A stretch of 64,000 nucleotides of DNA from JAVBTT01 sp031556035 (GTDB lineage Bacteria; Bacillota; Clostridia; Oscillospirales; UBA929), in contig JAVBTT010000006.1 in assembly GCA_031556035.1 (NCBI GenBank), positions 45,655 to 109,654 on the forward strand. Reading direction: 5' to 3'. Each line of letters starts with the position of its first letter. The stretch's first letter is position 1. A model generated the notes under the pieces. That model searched no databases. It was not told where the DNA came from and saw nothing but the letters and a program-made list of their open reading frames with translations. Positions 16,169 to 27,299 of the stretch are shown piece after piece. The translations under genes and the position numbers were made by a program.

Positions 16169-17734
16169 ATGCTCTGGATGCTCCTGTCAGTGTTTTTCGC
16201 GTCAGCAATGCTCGTCTCCCTGCGCTTTGTCCACATGCTCCAGCTCAGCTCCTATCAGACGCCGGGCTACCGCAAGTGGCTCAGGGAGAACGGCGCGGAT
16301 GTCTACAGGGCCATGGCACCGCTTGCTGTCGGCGCGTTGCTTGCCGCAATATTTGAGAATGAGTATATGGCTATTGCGGCAGCGGCGTCCATGCTGCTGG
16401 CCCTTGTTTTGCAACCGCGCAAAAAAGCGAAAAAGCCGCTGGTCTTTACGGGCAGGGTGGTGCGCCTGCTTGCGGCGCACGCGCTCCTGCTGGCTGCCCT
16501 CTGTATCGCGGCGTATTTCCTGTGGCTTGCCCCGTTTTTATGGCTTGGCCCACGGGTGCCGATAGCGCTGCTGTGCCTGTCCATGTTCGCGTCCGCCCAG
16601 ATCCTCATGGTGGCAAACTGGATCACCATGCCGCTGCAAAAGCTTATCAACGGCTTTTACCTCAGGGACGCCCAAAACAAGCTCGCCGCTGTCCCGAATC
16701 TGCTCGTGATAGGAGTCACCGGAAGCTACGGGAAGACCTCCGCGAAAGTGTTCCTGCACAAGCTGCTCTCCTCGCGCTACAACGTGCTGATGACCCCGGA
16801 GAGCTACAACACCCCGATGGGCGTCGTCCGGGCTATACGGGAGGGCCTTGAGCCGTCCCACCAGCTCTTTGTCTGCGAGATGGGCGCGCGGCATGTCGGG
16901 GACATAGCCGAGCTCTGCCGGATTGTGCGCCCCTCCCACGGCCTGATCACCTCCATAGGCCCCCAGCATCTTGAGACGTTCGGGAGCCTTGAGAACATAA
17001 TCAATACAAAATTTGAGCTGATAGACGCGCTGCCGCCCGAGGGCATTGCGTTTCTGGCGGACGGCAACGAGCATATACACCAAAGGCCGATATCCCGGCG
17101 CACCGTGCGCTACGCGCTGCGGGACGACACGGGGCTCGACTACCGCGTGACCGATATATCGGCGGACAGGCGCGGCAGCCGTTTTACAGTGACAACCAGG
17201 GACGGTGAGAGCCGGGAATTTCTCACCCCGGTGCTGGGACGGCATCAGGTAGAGAATATCGCGGGCGCGATTGCGGTGGCTCACACGCTGGGCATCAGTC
17301 TGGCCAAGCTCGCGCTGCCGGTCATGGGTTTGGAAAACCCGCCTCACCGTCTGAGGCTGATACGCGGCGGCGGCCTGACCGTGATAGACGACGCCTTCAA
17401 CGCCAACCCCGCCGGAGCCAGGGCCGCTTTGGACACTCTTGCAATGTTTTCCGGCGCCAAGATACTCGTCACCCCCGGCATGGTCGAGCTGGGAGAAAGG
17501 CAAAACGAGCTCAACCGCGAGTTTGGCCGGGACGCCGCCAGCGTGTGCGACTATGTGGCGCTGGTGGGAGTAAAGCAGACGCTGCCGATAGCAGAGGGAC
17601 TGCTTGAGGAAGGCTATCCGGAGGCAAGGTGGAGGGCGTTCGACACGCTCGGGCAGGCCATGGACTGGGTGCGCGGCCTGGACGCCGAGGACAAGGTTGT
17701 GCTGCTTGAGAACGATCTGCCGGATAATTATTGA
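16169..17734 (+). CDS. murF: MurF-type UDP-MurNAc-tripeptide:D-Ala-D-Ala ligase with N-terminal membrane domain
   Basis: The 521-residue protein has about 150 residues of membrane helices, then a Mur-ligase core. Visible motifs are the P-loop GVTGSYGKTS (about 182-191), the second motif EMGARHVGDIAEL, GPQHLETFGS, and the C-terminal domain start IDDAFNANPAGARAAL. MurF adds D-Ala-D-Ala to the UDP-MurNAc tripeptide. The next gene is ddl, which makes D-Ala-D-Ala, supporting the call. The membrane extension is absent from classical MurF, so this may act at the membrane or be a MurF-like paralog. GGGAGGG lies six bases before the ATG. The TGA stop overlaps a short B copy. Confidence 0.82.
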   Translation: MLWMLLSVFFASAMLVSLRFVHMLQLSSYQTPGYRKWLRENGADVYRAMAPLAVGALLAAIFENEYMAIAAAASMLLALVLQPRKKAKKPLVFTGRVVRLLAAHALLLAALCIAAYFLWLAPFLWLGPRVPIALLCLSMFASAQILMVANWITMPLQKLINGFYLRDAQNKLAAVPNLLVIGVTGSYGKTSAKVFLHKLLSSRYNVLMTPESYNTPMGVVRAIREGLEPSHQLFVCEMGARHVGDIAELCRIVRPSHGLITSIGPQHLETFGSLENIINTKFELIDALPPEGIAFLADGNEHIHQRPISRRTVRYALRDDTGLDYRVTDISADRRGSRFTVTTRDGESREFLTPVLGRHQVENIAGAIAVAHTLGISLAKLALPVMGLENPPHRLRLIRGGGLTVIDDAFNANPAGARAALDTLAMFSGAKILVTPGMVELGERQNELNREFGRDAASVCDYVALVGVKQTLPIAEGLLEEGYPEARWRAFDTLGQAMDWVRGLDAEDKVVLLENDLPDNY

Positions 17735-17860
17735 GAAGAGCGGAGCCCCCGCGCGTGAGCAAATATGCGACGAGCAGCGGGGAGCGCAGCTTGACATTAA
17801 AAAATCCCCCTGTCGGCCACAGGCCGACATCCCCCTTTGACAAGGGGGACATTGGACTTA
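17735..17860 (+). repeat. Short family B copy (B6) plus family D palindrome
   Basis: B6 (17735-17798) has the core GAAGAGCGGAGCCCCCGCG directly after the murF stop and the B end GCAGCTTGACATT, with most of the stem deleted. Family D follows: CCCCCTGTCGGCC / GGCCGACA and CCCCCTTTGACAAGGGGG (about 17806-17851). Confidence 0.7.
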
Positions 17861-17918
17861 TTTTTTCCGGGCTTTGCACAAAGCCCATCCCCAAAACATC
17901 TCAAAGGAGTGATTCACC

Positions 17919-19091
17919 TTGAGCATTCAGGTCGCCGTGTTTTTCGGCGGGAAAAGCGTCGAGCACGAGGTGTCGGTGATATCCGGCCTCCAAGCCTGCG
18001 CCGCGCTGGACAGGGGTAAATATACGGCGGTGCCGGTTTACATCGCCAAGGACGGCGCGTTTTACAGCGGCGACGAGTTTGGGAAGATAGAGAATTACAG
18101 GGACATCCCGAGGCTGCTTGAGAACGCCCGGCAGGTCTACCTGATCCGCTCGGGCGGCAAGGTGCTGCTCAAGGCCGACGTCAAAAAGCTCTTCGGGGCG
18201 GAGAAGCCGCTCCAGATAGACGTGGCCCTGCCGGTTGTTCACGGCACGTTCGCCGAGGACGGAACGCTCCAGGGCTACCTTGAGACACTGGGGCTGCCCT
18301 ACGCCGGGAGCGACGTGCTGTCCTCGGCCGTCAGCATGGATAAGCTTGTGACCAAGCGGCTGCTGCGGGCCGCCGGGCTGCCGGTGCTGCCGGAGGCCAA
18401 AATAACCTCCGAGGACTTCGCCGAGCGTCAGGGTCGGGCGCTCACCGACCTTGAGACCGAGATAACATACCCTGCTGTGGTCAAGCCGGTCAACCTCGGC
18501 TCCAGCGTGGGCATCTCCAAGGCTGAGAACCGCGACAGGCTGATCGAGGCGCTGGCGCTGGCCTTTAAGTTCGCGTCCGACGCCATAGTCGAGCCGGCGG
18601 TGATACATCTGCGGGAGATCAACGTAGCGGTGCTGGGGGATCGCGAGGGCGCGCGCGCGTCCGTCTGCGAGGAACCGATCGGGCGCGACGAGATTCTGAG
18701 CTTCAAGGACAAGTACATGTCCGGCGGCAAGGGCAAGGCGTCCGGAATGAGCTCCCTGAAGCGCAGGCTCCCCGCCGATATCCCGGACGAGCTGGCAAAG
18801 CAGGCGGGAGAGCTGGCGGTCAGGGCGTTTCAGGCGCTGGGTTGCTCAGGGGTGGCCCGGGTGGACTTCCTGCTGGACACCTTCAGGAATACGCTGTATA
18901 TCAACGAGATAAACCCCATACCCGGCTCGCTGGCCTTTTATCTCTGGAAGGAGAGCGGAACCGATTTCCCCGCGCTGCTGGAGGAGCTGATCTCGCTGGC
19001 CTTCGCCCGTCAGCGCAGGCGCGGCGAGCTGACCTTCGCGATAGACACGAATTTGCTTAGTACTACAGAATGGAAAGGAAGCAAGCAATGA
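17919..19091 (+). CDS. ddl: D-alanine--D-alanine ligase
   Basis: The 390-residue ATP-grasp enzyme makes the D-Ala-D-Ala dipeptide that MurF uses. It shows the start VFFGGKSVEHEVSVISG, the serine loop LPVVHGTFAEDGTLQGYLE, KPVNLGSSVGISKA in the ATP-binding part, and the metal/active-site segment INEINPIPGSLAFYLW. The start is a TTG with AAAGGAG about eight bases upstream. The stop overlaps the next start as ATGA, so ddl and the M3 peptidase gene are translationally coupled. murF and ddl form a cell-wall precursor pair, separated by B and D repeats. Confidence 0.94.
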   Translation: MSIQVAVFFGGKSVEHEVSVISGLQACAALDRGKYTAVPVYIAKDGAFYSGDEFGKIENYRDIPRLLENARQVYLIRSGGKVLLKADVKKLFGAEKPLQIDVALPVVHGTFAEDGTLQGYLETLGLPYAGSDVLSSAVSMDKLVTKRLLRAAGLPVLPEAKITSEDFAERQGRALTDLETEITYPAVVKPVNLGSSVGISKAENRDRLIEALALAFKFASDAIVEPAVIHLREINVAVLGDREGARASVCEEPIGRDEILSFKDKYMSGGKGKASGMSSLKRRLPADIPDELAKQAGELAVRAFQALGCSGVARVDFLLDTFRNTLYINEINPIPGSLAFYLWKESGTDFPALLEELISLAFARQRRRGELTFAIDTNLLSTTEWKGSKQ

Positions 19092-20779
19092 AGTTCAAAG
19101 ACATGCCGTACAAACGCGCCGGGCTTGAGGAGTATCAGGGGCTTTTCAGGAATCTCACCGGTAGGATGACGTCCGCCGCCTCGCAGGAGGAGGCTTTCAA
19201 GGCAATGGAGGAGTTCGACGGGGCCTGCGAGCGTCTGAGCACGATGGATGCCCTGGCCTTTATCCGCAACTCCATAGACACCACCGACGAGTTTTATGAC
19301 AGGGAAAAGGCATATTACGACGAGGCCATGCCGACCCTTCAGGAGGATATCCAGAAGTTCTCGATAGCCCTGCTTGATTCCCCCTACCGCCCGCAGATGG
19401 AGGAGAAGTGGGGAAAGCTCATCTTCCTGCGCACCGAGATGGAGCTGAAGTGCTTCTCGCCCGAGATTATCCCCGATCTCCAGGAGGAGAACCGGCTGAC
19501 AACCGAGTACGACAAGCTGATTGCCTCCGCGCAGATAGAGTACGACGGCAAGACCCTGACCCTGTCCCAGCTTTCGCCGTACCACCAGAACCCGGACAGG
19601 GCTGTGAGGGAGAGCTCGTTCAGGGCGCGCTCCGAGTGGTTTGAGAGCCATAAGGACACCCTGGACAGACTGTTCGACGAACTTGTAAATGTGCGTACAA
19701 AAATGGCTAAAACGCTCGGATACAAAAACTTTGTCCAGCTCGGCTACTACCGCATGAGCCGCGACTGCTACACCAGGGACGACGTGGCGAGATTCCGCGC
19801 GTCGGTAAAGGAGAACATCGTGCCTGTGGCGGCGAGGTTGAAGAGGGCCCAGGCCGACAGGCTCGGGGTGCCCGCGCTGAAGATGTATGACGACCCTTGC
19901 GAATACAAGACCGGCAACGCCGACCCGGTCGGCACCCCGGATGACATATTCGCCCACGGCAAGAAGATGTACCACGAGATGTCGTCGGAGACCGCCGGGT
20001 TTATAGACGCGATGCTGGAGGATGAGCTGTTCGACGTGCTGTCCCGCAAGGGCAAGTCCGCCGGAGGATACTGCTGCACGCTGCCGGCCTTCAAATCCCA
20101 GTTTATCTTCGCCAACTTCAACGGCACCGCCGGAGATGTCGACGTGCTGACGCACGAGGCGGGGCACGCCTTCGCGGCCTATCTTGCCCGCGACGTGTTC
20201 CCCATGACTCTAAAGTCCCCGACCAACGAGGGCTGTGAAATCCACTCGATGTCGATGGAGTTTTTCGCCTGGCCCTGGATGGAGGGCTTCTTCGGTGAAA
20301 AGACGGACAAATACCGCTATACGCACCTGTCCGGGGCGCTGACGTTCATCCCCTACGGTACGATTGTCGACTACTTCCAGCATATAGTCTATGAAAACCC
20401 GGACATGACCCCGGCCCAGCGCTGCGAGAAGTGGAAGGAGCTGGAGGCCGAGTTCAGGCCGTGGCTCGACCTGAGCGACACCCCGTTCTTCGGCGAGGGC
20501 CGCCGCTGGCAGGCGCAGGGGCACATCTTCGAGCGCCCGTTCTACTATATAGACTACTGCCTGGCCCAGACGGTCGCGCTCCAGTTCTGGGCGCTGGCGC
20601 AGAAGGATCGCGAGGGAGCCTGGGAGCGCTATATGAAATACACGCTCCAGGCCGGAACAAAGCCTCTGCTCGGGCTCATAGAGGGTGCGGGCATGGACAG
20701 TCCGTTCGGCGCCGAGGCTCTCAGGACGGTGGCGGACGCGGCCTCAGCCTGGCTGGACGCGCAGCCGCCGGTGGAATAG
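19088..20779 (+). CDS. M3-family oligoendopeptidase (PepF-like)
   Basis: The 563-residue cytoplasmic zinc peptidase degrades short peptides. The zinc motif is HEAGHAFAAYLA, followed by the glutamate ligand region NEGCEIHSMSMEFF. Length and the ending fit the M3B oligoendopeptidase F group. I place the start at 19088 (MKFKDMPYKR): it forms ATGA with the ddl stop and has AAGGAAG six bases upstream. A start 18 bases earlier lies inside ddl. A strong terminator hairpin follows at 20784-20820. Confidence 0.9.
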   Translation: MKFKDMPYKRAGLEEYQGLFRNLTGRMTSAASQEEAFKAMEEFDGACERLSTMDALAFIRNSIDTTDEFYDREKAYYDEAMPTLQEDIQKFSIALLDSPYRPQMEEKWGKLIFLRTEMELKCFSPEIIPDLQEENRLTTEYDKLIASAQIEYDGKTLTLSQLSPYHQNPDRAVRESSFRARSEWFESHKDTLDRLFDELVNVRTKMAKTLGYKNFVQLGYYRMSRDCYTRDDVARFRASVKENIVPVAARLKRAQADRLGVPALKMYDDPCEYKTGNADPVGTPDDIFAHGKKMYHEMSSETAGFIDAMLEDELFDVLSRKGKSAGGYCCTLPAFKSQFIFANFNGTAGDVDVLTHEAGHAFAAYLARDVFPMTLKSPTNEGCEIHSMSMEFFAWPWMEGFFGEKTDKYRYTHLSGALTFIPYGTIVDYFQHIVYENPDMTPAQRCEKWKELEAEFRPWLDLSDTPFFGEGRRWQAQGHIFERPFYYIDYCLAQTVALQFWALAQKDREGAWERYMKYTLQAGTKPLLGLIEGAGMDSPFGAEALRTVADAASAWLDAQPPVE

Positions 20780-20783
20780 GGTT

Positions 20784-20820
20784 CCGCCCTCTCCGGGTGA
20801 GCGTCACCTGGAGAGGGCGG
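20784..20820 (+). terminator. Terminator after M3 peptidase
   Basis: CCGCCCTCTCC (20784-20794) pairs with GGAGAGGGCGG (20810-20820). The loop forms an extra GGTGA/TCACC stem. CCTTTGC follows, so the U-tract is weak. Confidence 0.65.
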
Positions 20821-20871
20821 CCTTTGCATAACACAGCGTGAGATAAGTATGACTTTTGAGAAGGAGAACGC

Positions 20872-22407
20872 ATGGAGCATCCTATTGCGGAGGCCGCGCT
20901 GAAGTCTGGATTTATTGTGGCCAGGCCCTCCACCGCGCACCCGTACGCGCTCTGGCGCGAAAAGCTGGACGCTCTCCCCCTGGGGCAGCACATGACGCTG
21001 GAGCACAGGCCGGAGGCGGTCTGCGGCTGGCCCTCGCGCGAGACCACGATCTGGGCCGCCCTGTACCCCGCGCCGCCGTTTGAGGGCTGGCCCGAGGGCT
21101 GCGGGGAGGTTTCGGGATATTATATGCGCTCAAACGAGGCGCGGGAAAAAACCGGGGAGTGGGAAAACGCGGTCAGGGGCATGGGATACGAGACGCTTGC
21201 CCGTACCCCGCTTCCGGCGCGGGCTGCCGCGATCAGGGCCGGGCTGGGAGTCCACGGGCTGAACGGCCTGCTCATCACCCCGCACGGGAGCTTTGTGTAC
21301 ATCGCGCTCCTGTTGGTACGGGCCGCTCCGCCCAGGGGGGCACCGGGGCCGGAGGCCGATCTGTCTCCCGGCTGCGAGAGGTGCGGCCTGTGCCGCGCGG
21401 CCTGCCCGGCCGGCGCGATTTCAGAGAACGGAGTCGACGCGCTGAAGTGCCTGCGCAACGATATGAGCCACCCAGAGCTCATGCCGGAATCCCATTACCA
21501 TCTGATGGGGAAGCGTATTCTGGGCTGCGACGAGTGCCAGCTCGCCTGCCCGCGCAACAGGGACGTCAGGCGGATTTCGCCTGAATCTCGCCAGACAGGG
21601 CCCTTCTGTCTGAAAAGCCTGCTGGAAGCCCCGGATATGGGCGCGATAGCTGAGCTGATAGGCGGTAACTACGCGAGAAAGGGGCGTCTCCAGACCCAGG
21701 CGGCGCTGGCCGCCGCCAATACCGGGCGAACCGAGCTTATCCCGGCGCTTGAAAAGCATCTGGACTCCAATTTCGAGCCGCTGAAAAAGGCGGCTGACTG
21801 GGCTATAAAAACTCTCGGGCATAATATCATAAAGGGGAGAGCATCAATGATGAACGAAACCATCGGAGCGATAATGAGCAGGCGCTCCTGCCGTGCCTTC
21901 AAGCCGGATCCGGTAAACCCAGACGAGCTTAAAGCGGTGATCGACTGCGGGCTGTGGGCCCCGAGCGCGATGAACCGGCAGGACTGGTTTTTCCTGGTTG
22001 TCAGGGAGAGCGGACTTATTGAAAGGGTCAGCCGCGAAATAATAAAGAGGCTTCCCGCTCCGGCGTTCGAGAGATACAAGGGCCGCCACGGTGGAAACGA
22101 GAATTTCAGCATGTTTTACGGCGCGCCGGCTGTAATCTTTGTGTTCGGGGACGCCGCCTCCGGCTCGGGCCCGGTCGACGGAGCTCTGGCCACCGAAAAC
22201 ATCTGCCTCGCGGCCGAGTCCCTCGGGCTGGGCTCCTGCATAATCGGCCTCGCGGCGCTGCTGCTTGAAGCCCCGGAAGCGGACGTGCTTTCCGAGCTGC
22301 GCGCCCCCGAGGGCTACGTGCTGCTTCACGCGATAGCGCTCGGTTACAGGGCGGCGGAATTTCCCGCGCCGGAGCGGCTGCCGGGAAGGGTTGAGTACAT
22401 AGATTAA
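20872..22407 (+). CDS. Fusion of QueG-like Fe-S reductase and nitroreductase
   Basis: The 511-residue frame has two parts. Residues 1 to about 320 resemble epoxyqueuosine reductase QueG: AAIRAGLGVHGLNGLLI in the cobalamin-binding part, then two 4Fe-4S motifs, CERCGLCRAACPAGAI and CDECQLACPRNRDV, and a short HEAT-like tail. Residues about 325-511 form an FMN nitroreductase (RRSCRAFKPDPV, WAPSAMNRQDW). No stop separates them, yet GGGGAG lies just before an internal ATGATG (about 21847), so the second part may also be translated alone. QueG completes queuosine synthesis; this protein could also be a QueG-like electron donor to a partner flavoenzyme. It converges with the radical SAM gene, overlapping by four bases. 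Confidence 0.85.
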   Translation: MEHPIAEAALKSGFIVARPSTAHPYALWREKLDALPLGQHMTLEHRPEAVCGWPSRETTIWAALYPAPPFEGWPEGCGEVSGYYMRSNEAREKTGEWENAVRGMGYETLARTPLPARAAAIRAGLGVHGLNGLLITPHGSFVYIALLLVRAAPPRGAPGPEADLSPGCERCGLCRAACPAGAISENGVDALKCLRNDMSHPELMPESHYHLMGKRILGCDECQLACPRNRDVRRISPESRQTGPFCLKSLLEAPDMGAIAELIGGNYARKGRLQTQAALAAANTGRTELIPALEKHLDSNFEPLKKAADWAIKTLGHNIIKGRASMMNETIGAIMSRRSCRAFKPDPVNPDELKAVIDCGLWAPSAMNRQDWFFLVVRESGLIERVSREIIKRLPAPAFERYKGRHGGNENFSMFYGAPAVIFVFGDAASGSGPVDGALATENICLAAESLGLGSCIIGLAALLLEAPEADVLSELRAPEGYVLLHAIALGYRAAEFPAPERLPGRVEYID

Positions 22408-23228
22408 GGTTTTCCCGAGCAGCCAGCGCACAGCGGCTCCGCCGCCCGCCCGGACGCAAAGCCGGCGCGTATGGTCGAGGCTCGGGGGGAGGCCAGTATC
22501 TCGTCAATTGAGCTTTCAAACAAATTCCCCAGCGCCAGCTCGCCCCTCGCGTCGAGGCAGCAGGGAACCACCGTGCCGTCGGCAAGCACGGCGAGCTGAT
22601 TTGTCAGACCGGGGCAGCTTTTCCGGGGTGAGCCCGCCCTCCCTGCCGAGGGCCATTGGAACGGCTGCGCCAGGTCGAGGAACAGCCCGGGCGCGAGCCT
22701 GTACGCCTCGTGCCCGCTGCGCGCAACCGCCTCCATGTCCGGAAAGCGCCGCCTCAGCTCCTCCATGGCGGCGACGGCAAGCCCCTCCGAGCCGCGCCAC
22801 AGCCGCAGGGTGACGTACGGGCGGCCTGATAGCCGCGCCCTGGCGAAGCTCAGTGCGTCCTCCAGCAGGCACAGCGCCGCGTCCGCGCTTTCATCCCCGG
22901 CGCTGTGCAGCGATACGCTCACCAGCCGCAGCGCGGGCGAGTACAGCAGCAGCCCGGAGCGACTGCCCAGAAGCCTGCCGTTTGTAGTCAGATTTACAGG
23001 GCGGCCCTTCGCCCGGCATATGTCCAGTATCTCGCCCAGCTCGGGGTGCAGCAGCGGCTCTCCCAGCACATGCGGGTATATGTGCCCCCCCAGCGGGGCC
23101 AGCCTGTCCAGCGCGAGCGCGAATTTCTCCGCCGCCATGAACTCGGGCGACCTTCCTGACTCCGCGCAAAACGGGCAGCGCAGGTTGCACACGTTTGTTA
23201 TCTCAATATAGAGCTTTTTAAAGGCCAT
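22404..23228 (-). CDS. Radical SAM/SPASM-type protein
   Basis: The 274-residue protein has the radical SAM motif CNLRCPFC (about residues 13-20) and a C-terminal cysteine-rich SPASM-like region (SCPGLTNQLAVLADGTVVPCC and LCAGC). Such proteins modify peptides or serve as maturases with an auxiliary Fe-S cluster. No precursor peptide gene is visible nearby, so the substrate is unknown. The start at 23228 (MAFKKLYIEITN) has GGGGTGG just upstream; the frame continues to 23423 but that part is translated repeat. A hairpin (23248-23273) lies in its upstream region. Confidence 0.87.
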   Translation of the reverse strand: MAFKKLYIEITNVCNLRCPFCAESGRSPEFMAAEKFALALDRLAPLGGHIYPHVLGEPLLHPELGEILDICRAKGRPVNLTTNGRLLGSRSGLLLYSPALRLVSVSLHSAGDESADAALCLLEDALSFARARLSGRPYVTLRLWRGSEGLAVAAMEELRRRFPDMEAVARSGHEAYRLAPGLFLDLAQPFQWPSAGRAGSPRKSCPGLTNQLAVLADGTVVPCCLDARGELALGNLFESSIDEILASPRASTIRAGFASGRAAEPLCAGCSGKP

Positions 23229-23478
23229 GCCGCCACCCCGCAATATCAAAGCGCCGCCGTAAGGCGGCGCTTTAGGCTGCTGACAAATATATGCCTCCCT
23301 CCCTGAGGGAGGTGCCGTCAACGGTGGCGGCAGACGTCTGCCGCCACACGTACAGACGGCGGAGGGAGTATTCACCTCTCCCCCAGTCACCTTCGGTGAC
23401 AGCCCCCTCAAAGAGGGGGCCAAAAAGAGCTAACCCTTAGGTTATGTCATCGGTTTGAAAGCGGCGCTTTTTCACGCG
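23229..23478. repeat. Spacer of palindromic repeats
   Basis: 23248-23273 is a perfect hairpin AAAGCGCCGCC / GGCGGCGCTTT, suited to terminate the chemoreceptor transcript or reduce read-through. 23288-23312 holds CCTCCCTCCCTGAGGGAGG-type repeat. 23326-23345 is the 20-bp palindrome GGCGGCAGACGTCTGCCGCC, also found at 31631-31650. 23385-23422 is a family D element (GTCACCTTCGGTGAC; CCCCCTCAAAGAGGGGG). Confidence 0.7.
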
Positions 23479-25245
23479 CTAATGCCTGTATCCTTTGGGC
23501 GGCAGGGCGGAGCGCGGCCTTCCCGGGCCAAGCGCCTGCCCTCCCGCGTCCACCTTGAACCTTTCCACCAGCCCGCGCAGCATCTCGCTCTGATCGCTCA
23601 TCTCCTCGGCGGACGCGGCCGATTCCTCGGCGGTGGCGCTGTTCTGGTGCACCACCTGCGCGACCTGACCTATGCCCCTGTTTATCTCGCCGATCGCCCT
23701 GTCCTGCTCCTCGGAGGAGCGAGCTATCTCGCCCATTATGGAGGACGACTCGCCTATGCCGTGGGTTATGTCGGCCAGAGACCTGGCGGTCTCGCCGGCG
23801 ATTCTGGCGCCAAGCGAGGCCTTCTCCATCGTGTCCGCGATGAGGGCGGCGGTCTCCTTTGCCGCCTCCGCGCTCTTGGAGGCGAGGCTGCGGACCTCGT
23901 CCGCCACAACCGCGAAGCCCTTGCCGTGCTGCCCGGCCCGCGCTGCCTCGACAGCCGCGTTGAGCGCGAGTATATTTGTCTGGAACGCGATATTGTCGAT
24001 GACGCTTATCACCTTCCCTATCGCCTGGCTCGCCTCGTTAATATCATAGACAGCCTTTGTCATGCCGTCCATCCTGGAGCTTCCCTCGTGCGCGCTGCGC
24101 TTGATGCTCTCCGCAAGCCCGGCCGCCTTTTCAACCATCTCAGCGTTTTCTCGGGTTTTTGCCGCCACCGCCGTTATAGATGAGCTGAGCTGCTCCACCG
24201 CCGCGGCCTGCTCGGTGCTGCCCTGCGCTAGCGCCTGCGATCCTGCGGCTATCTGCCCGGCTCCGCTTGAAACCCTCGCCGAGCTGTCCTGTATCTCCCC
24301 TATCAGCTCGTTCAGGCCGGAAATCGTGCGCCTTATCGCCCTGCCCATCGAGTCCCTCTCGCCGCGTATCTCAATGTCGGCGGTCAAATCCCCGTCCGCC
24401 AGCGCCTCAAGCGCCCTGACCTGTGCGCGGGTTCCCTCGGTCACGCGCTTAAACGCGTCCGCCAGCTCGCCTATCTCGTCGTTTCTGCCCATGACGACGG
24501 ACACGTCCGTATCCCCCTCGGCGATCCTGCCCGCGGCCTCCGCTATCGCCCTGACCGGCTTGCCCACCGACACGCTCACGTAGCGCAGCGCGATTATGCC
24601 GAAGAGCACTGAAAAGCCCAGCACAAACGCCAGGATAATCAGCGCGAATCCCAGGGTATCCCTGTTGACCTGGTCAACGCTTATATCCACCCCGACCACG
24701 GCGTAAGGCTTGCCGGCCGAGTCCAGCACAGGGGCAAAGCCCGACACCATGTCGCCGTAATTCTCAGTCCCGTAAAGCTCTGTTGCGATGTTCGCCCCGG
24801 TCGTCAGGGTGTCTATGAGGCGCTCATCGTATTCGGTCATGGCCTCGGTCACCCCGAGGTCGAAATCCGTCTCGTCTGTGGGGGTGACGCCCTCCAGGAG
24901 ATAGGTCACGTTGTCCAAGTCAGCCTTTTGCAGCACGTACAGGAAATACACCCCGGTCCGGACTTTTGTCTTGCTCGCGAAATCCCTCATCTGATACCAG
25001 TGCTCGTTTTTAACCCCGGTATCGATAACGGCCTTTGTCTCATTTTCCCTGAAGGCCGCGGCCACGGACTGCGCGACGCTCAGCGCCCTCTCCGCGTGGG
25101 CCCTCGCGATGTCGGTCCTGTAGATTAGGATGCTGACGACTCCCACAACCGCCATGCAGACAAAAAGCATTGCAAACGCGAAAATGGAAATCCTTCCGGA
25201 AAGGGACGCTCTCTTTTTTTCCCTGGCTGACGATCCGAGATACAT
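23479..25245 (-). CDS. Methyl-accepting chemotaxis protein
   Basis: The 588-residue transducer has an N-terminal membrane helix (about 20-42), an extracellular Cache-like sensor region to about 190, a second helix (about 199-222), a HAMP domain, and a long signalling domain with the hairpin tip around IDNIAFQTNILALNAAVEAA and EVRSLASKSAEAAKE. It relays a chemical cue to CheA/CheW; no che genes are in the window. I choose the ATG at 25245 because GAGGG lies eight bases upstream; a GTG 15 bases earlier lacks an SD. The ligand is unknown. Confidence 0.9.
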   Translation of the reverse strand: MYLGSSAREKKRASLSGRISIFAFAMLFVCMAVVGVVSILIYRTDIARAHAERALSVAQSVAAAFRENETKAVIDTGVKNEHWYQMRDFASKTKVRTGVYFLYVLQKADLDNVTYLLEGVTPTDETDFDLGVTEAMTEYDERLIDTLTTGANIATELYGTENYGDMVSGFAPVLDSAGKPYAVVGVDISVDQVNRDTLGFALIILAFVLGFSVLFGIIALRYVSVSVGKPVRAIAEAAGRIAEGDTDVSVVMGRNDEIGELADAFKRVTEGTRAQVRALEALADGDLTADIEIRGERDSMGRAIRRTISGLNELIGEIQDSSARVSSGAGQIAAGSQALAQGSTEQAAAVEQLSSSITAVAAKTRENAEMVEKAAGLAESIKRSAHEGSSRMDGMTKAVYDINEASQAIGKVISVIDNIAFQTNILALNAAVEAARAGQHGKGFAVVADEVRSLASKSAEAAKETAALIADTMEKASLGARIAGETARSLADITHGIGESSSIMGEIARSSEEQDRAIGEINRGIGQVAQVVHQNSATAEESAASAEEMSDQSEMLRGLVERFKVDAGGQALGPGRPRSALPPKGYRH

Positions 25246-25307
25246 ACAAAAATCCCTCACATCGACATTATTGCGGCGCGGCGTATCGCGCCGGGGCTCC
25301 GCTCTTC

Positions 25308-27221
<1,914 letters not shown>

Positions 27222-27299
27222 GAATTAATCACCCTTCCGGCAAATATAGAGGCGGGGTTCCATCCCCGCCCGAAGCGTTTTTTGGAATGAAACAAAATA
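27222..27299. other. Short spacer with GC hairpin between remB and gyrB
   Basis: GGCGGGG and CCCCGCC (about 27251-27269) form a small hairpin around TTCCAT. It may attenuate transcription into gyrB or be a minor E-type repeat. Confidence 0.35.

Noticed and set aside
16538..17830. Long minus-strand open frame (430 codons) opposite murF
   Set aside because: It is antisense to a well-supported gene, has no SD or family pattern, and arises from high GC codon bias.
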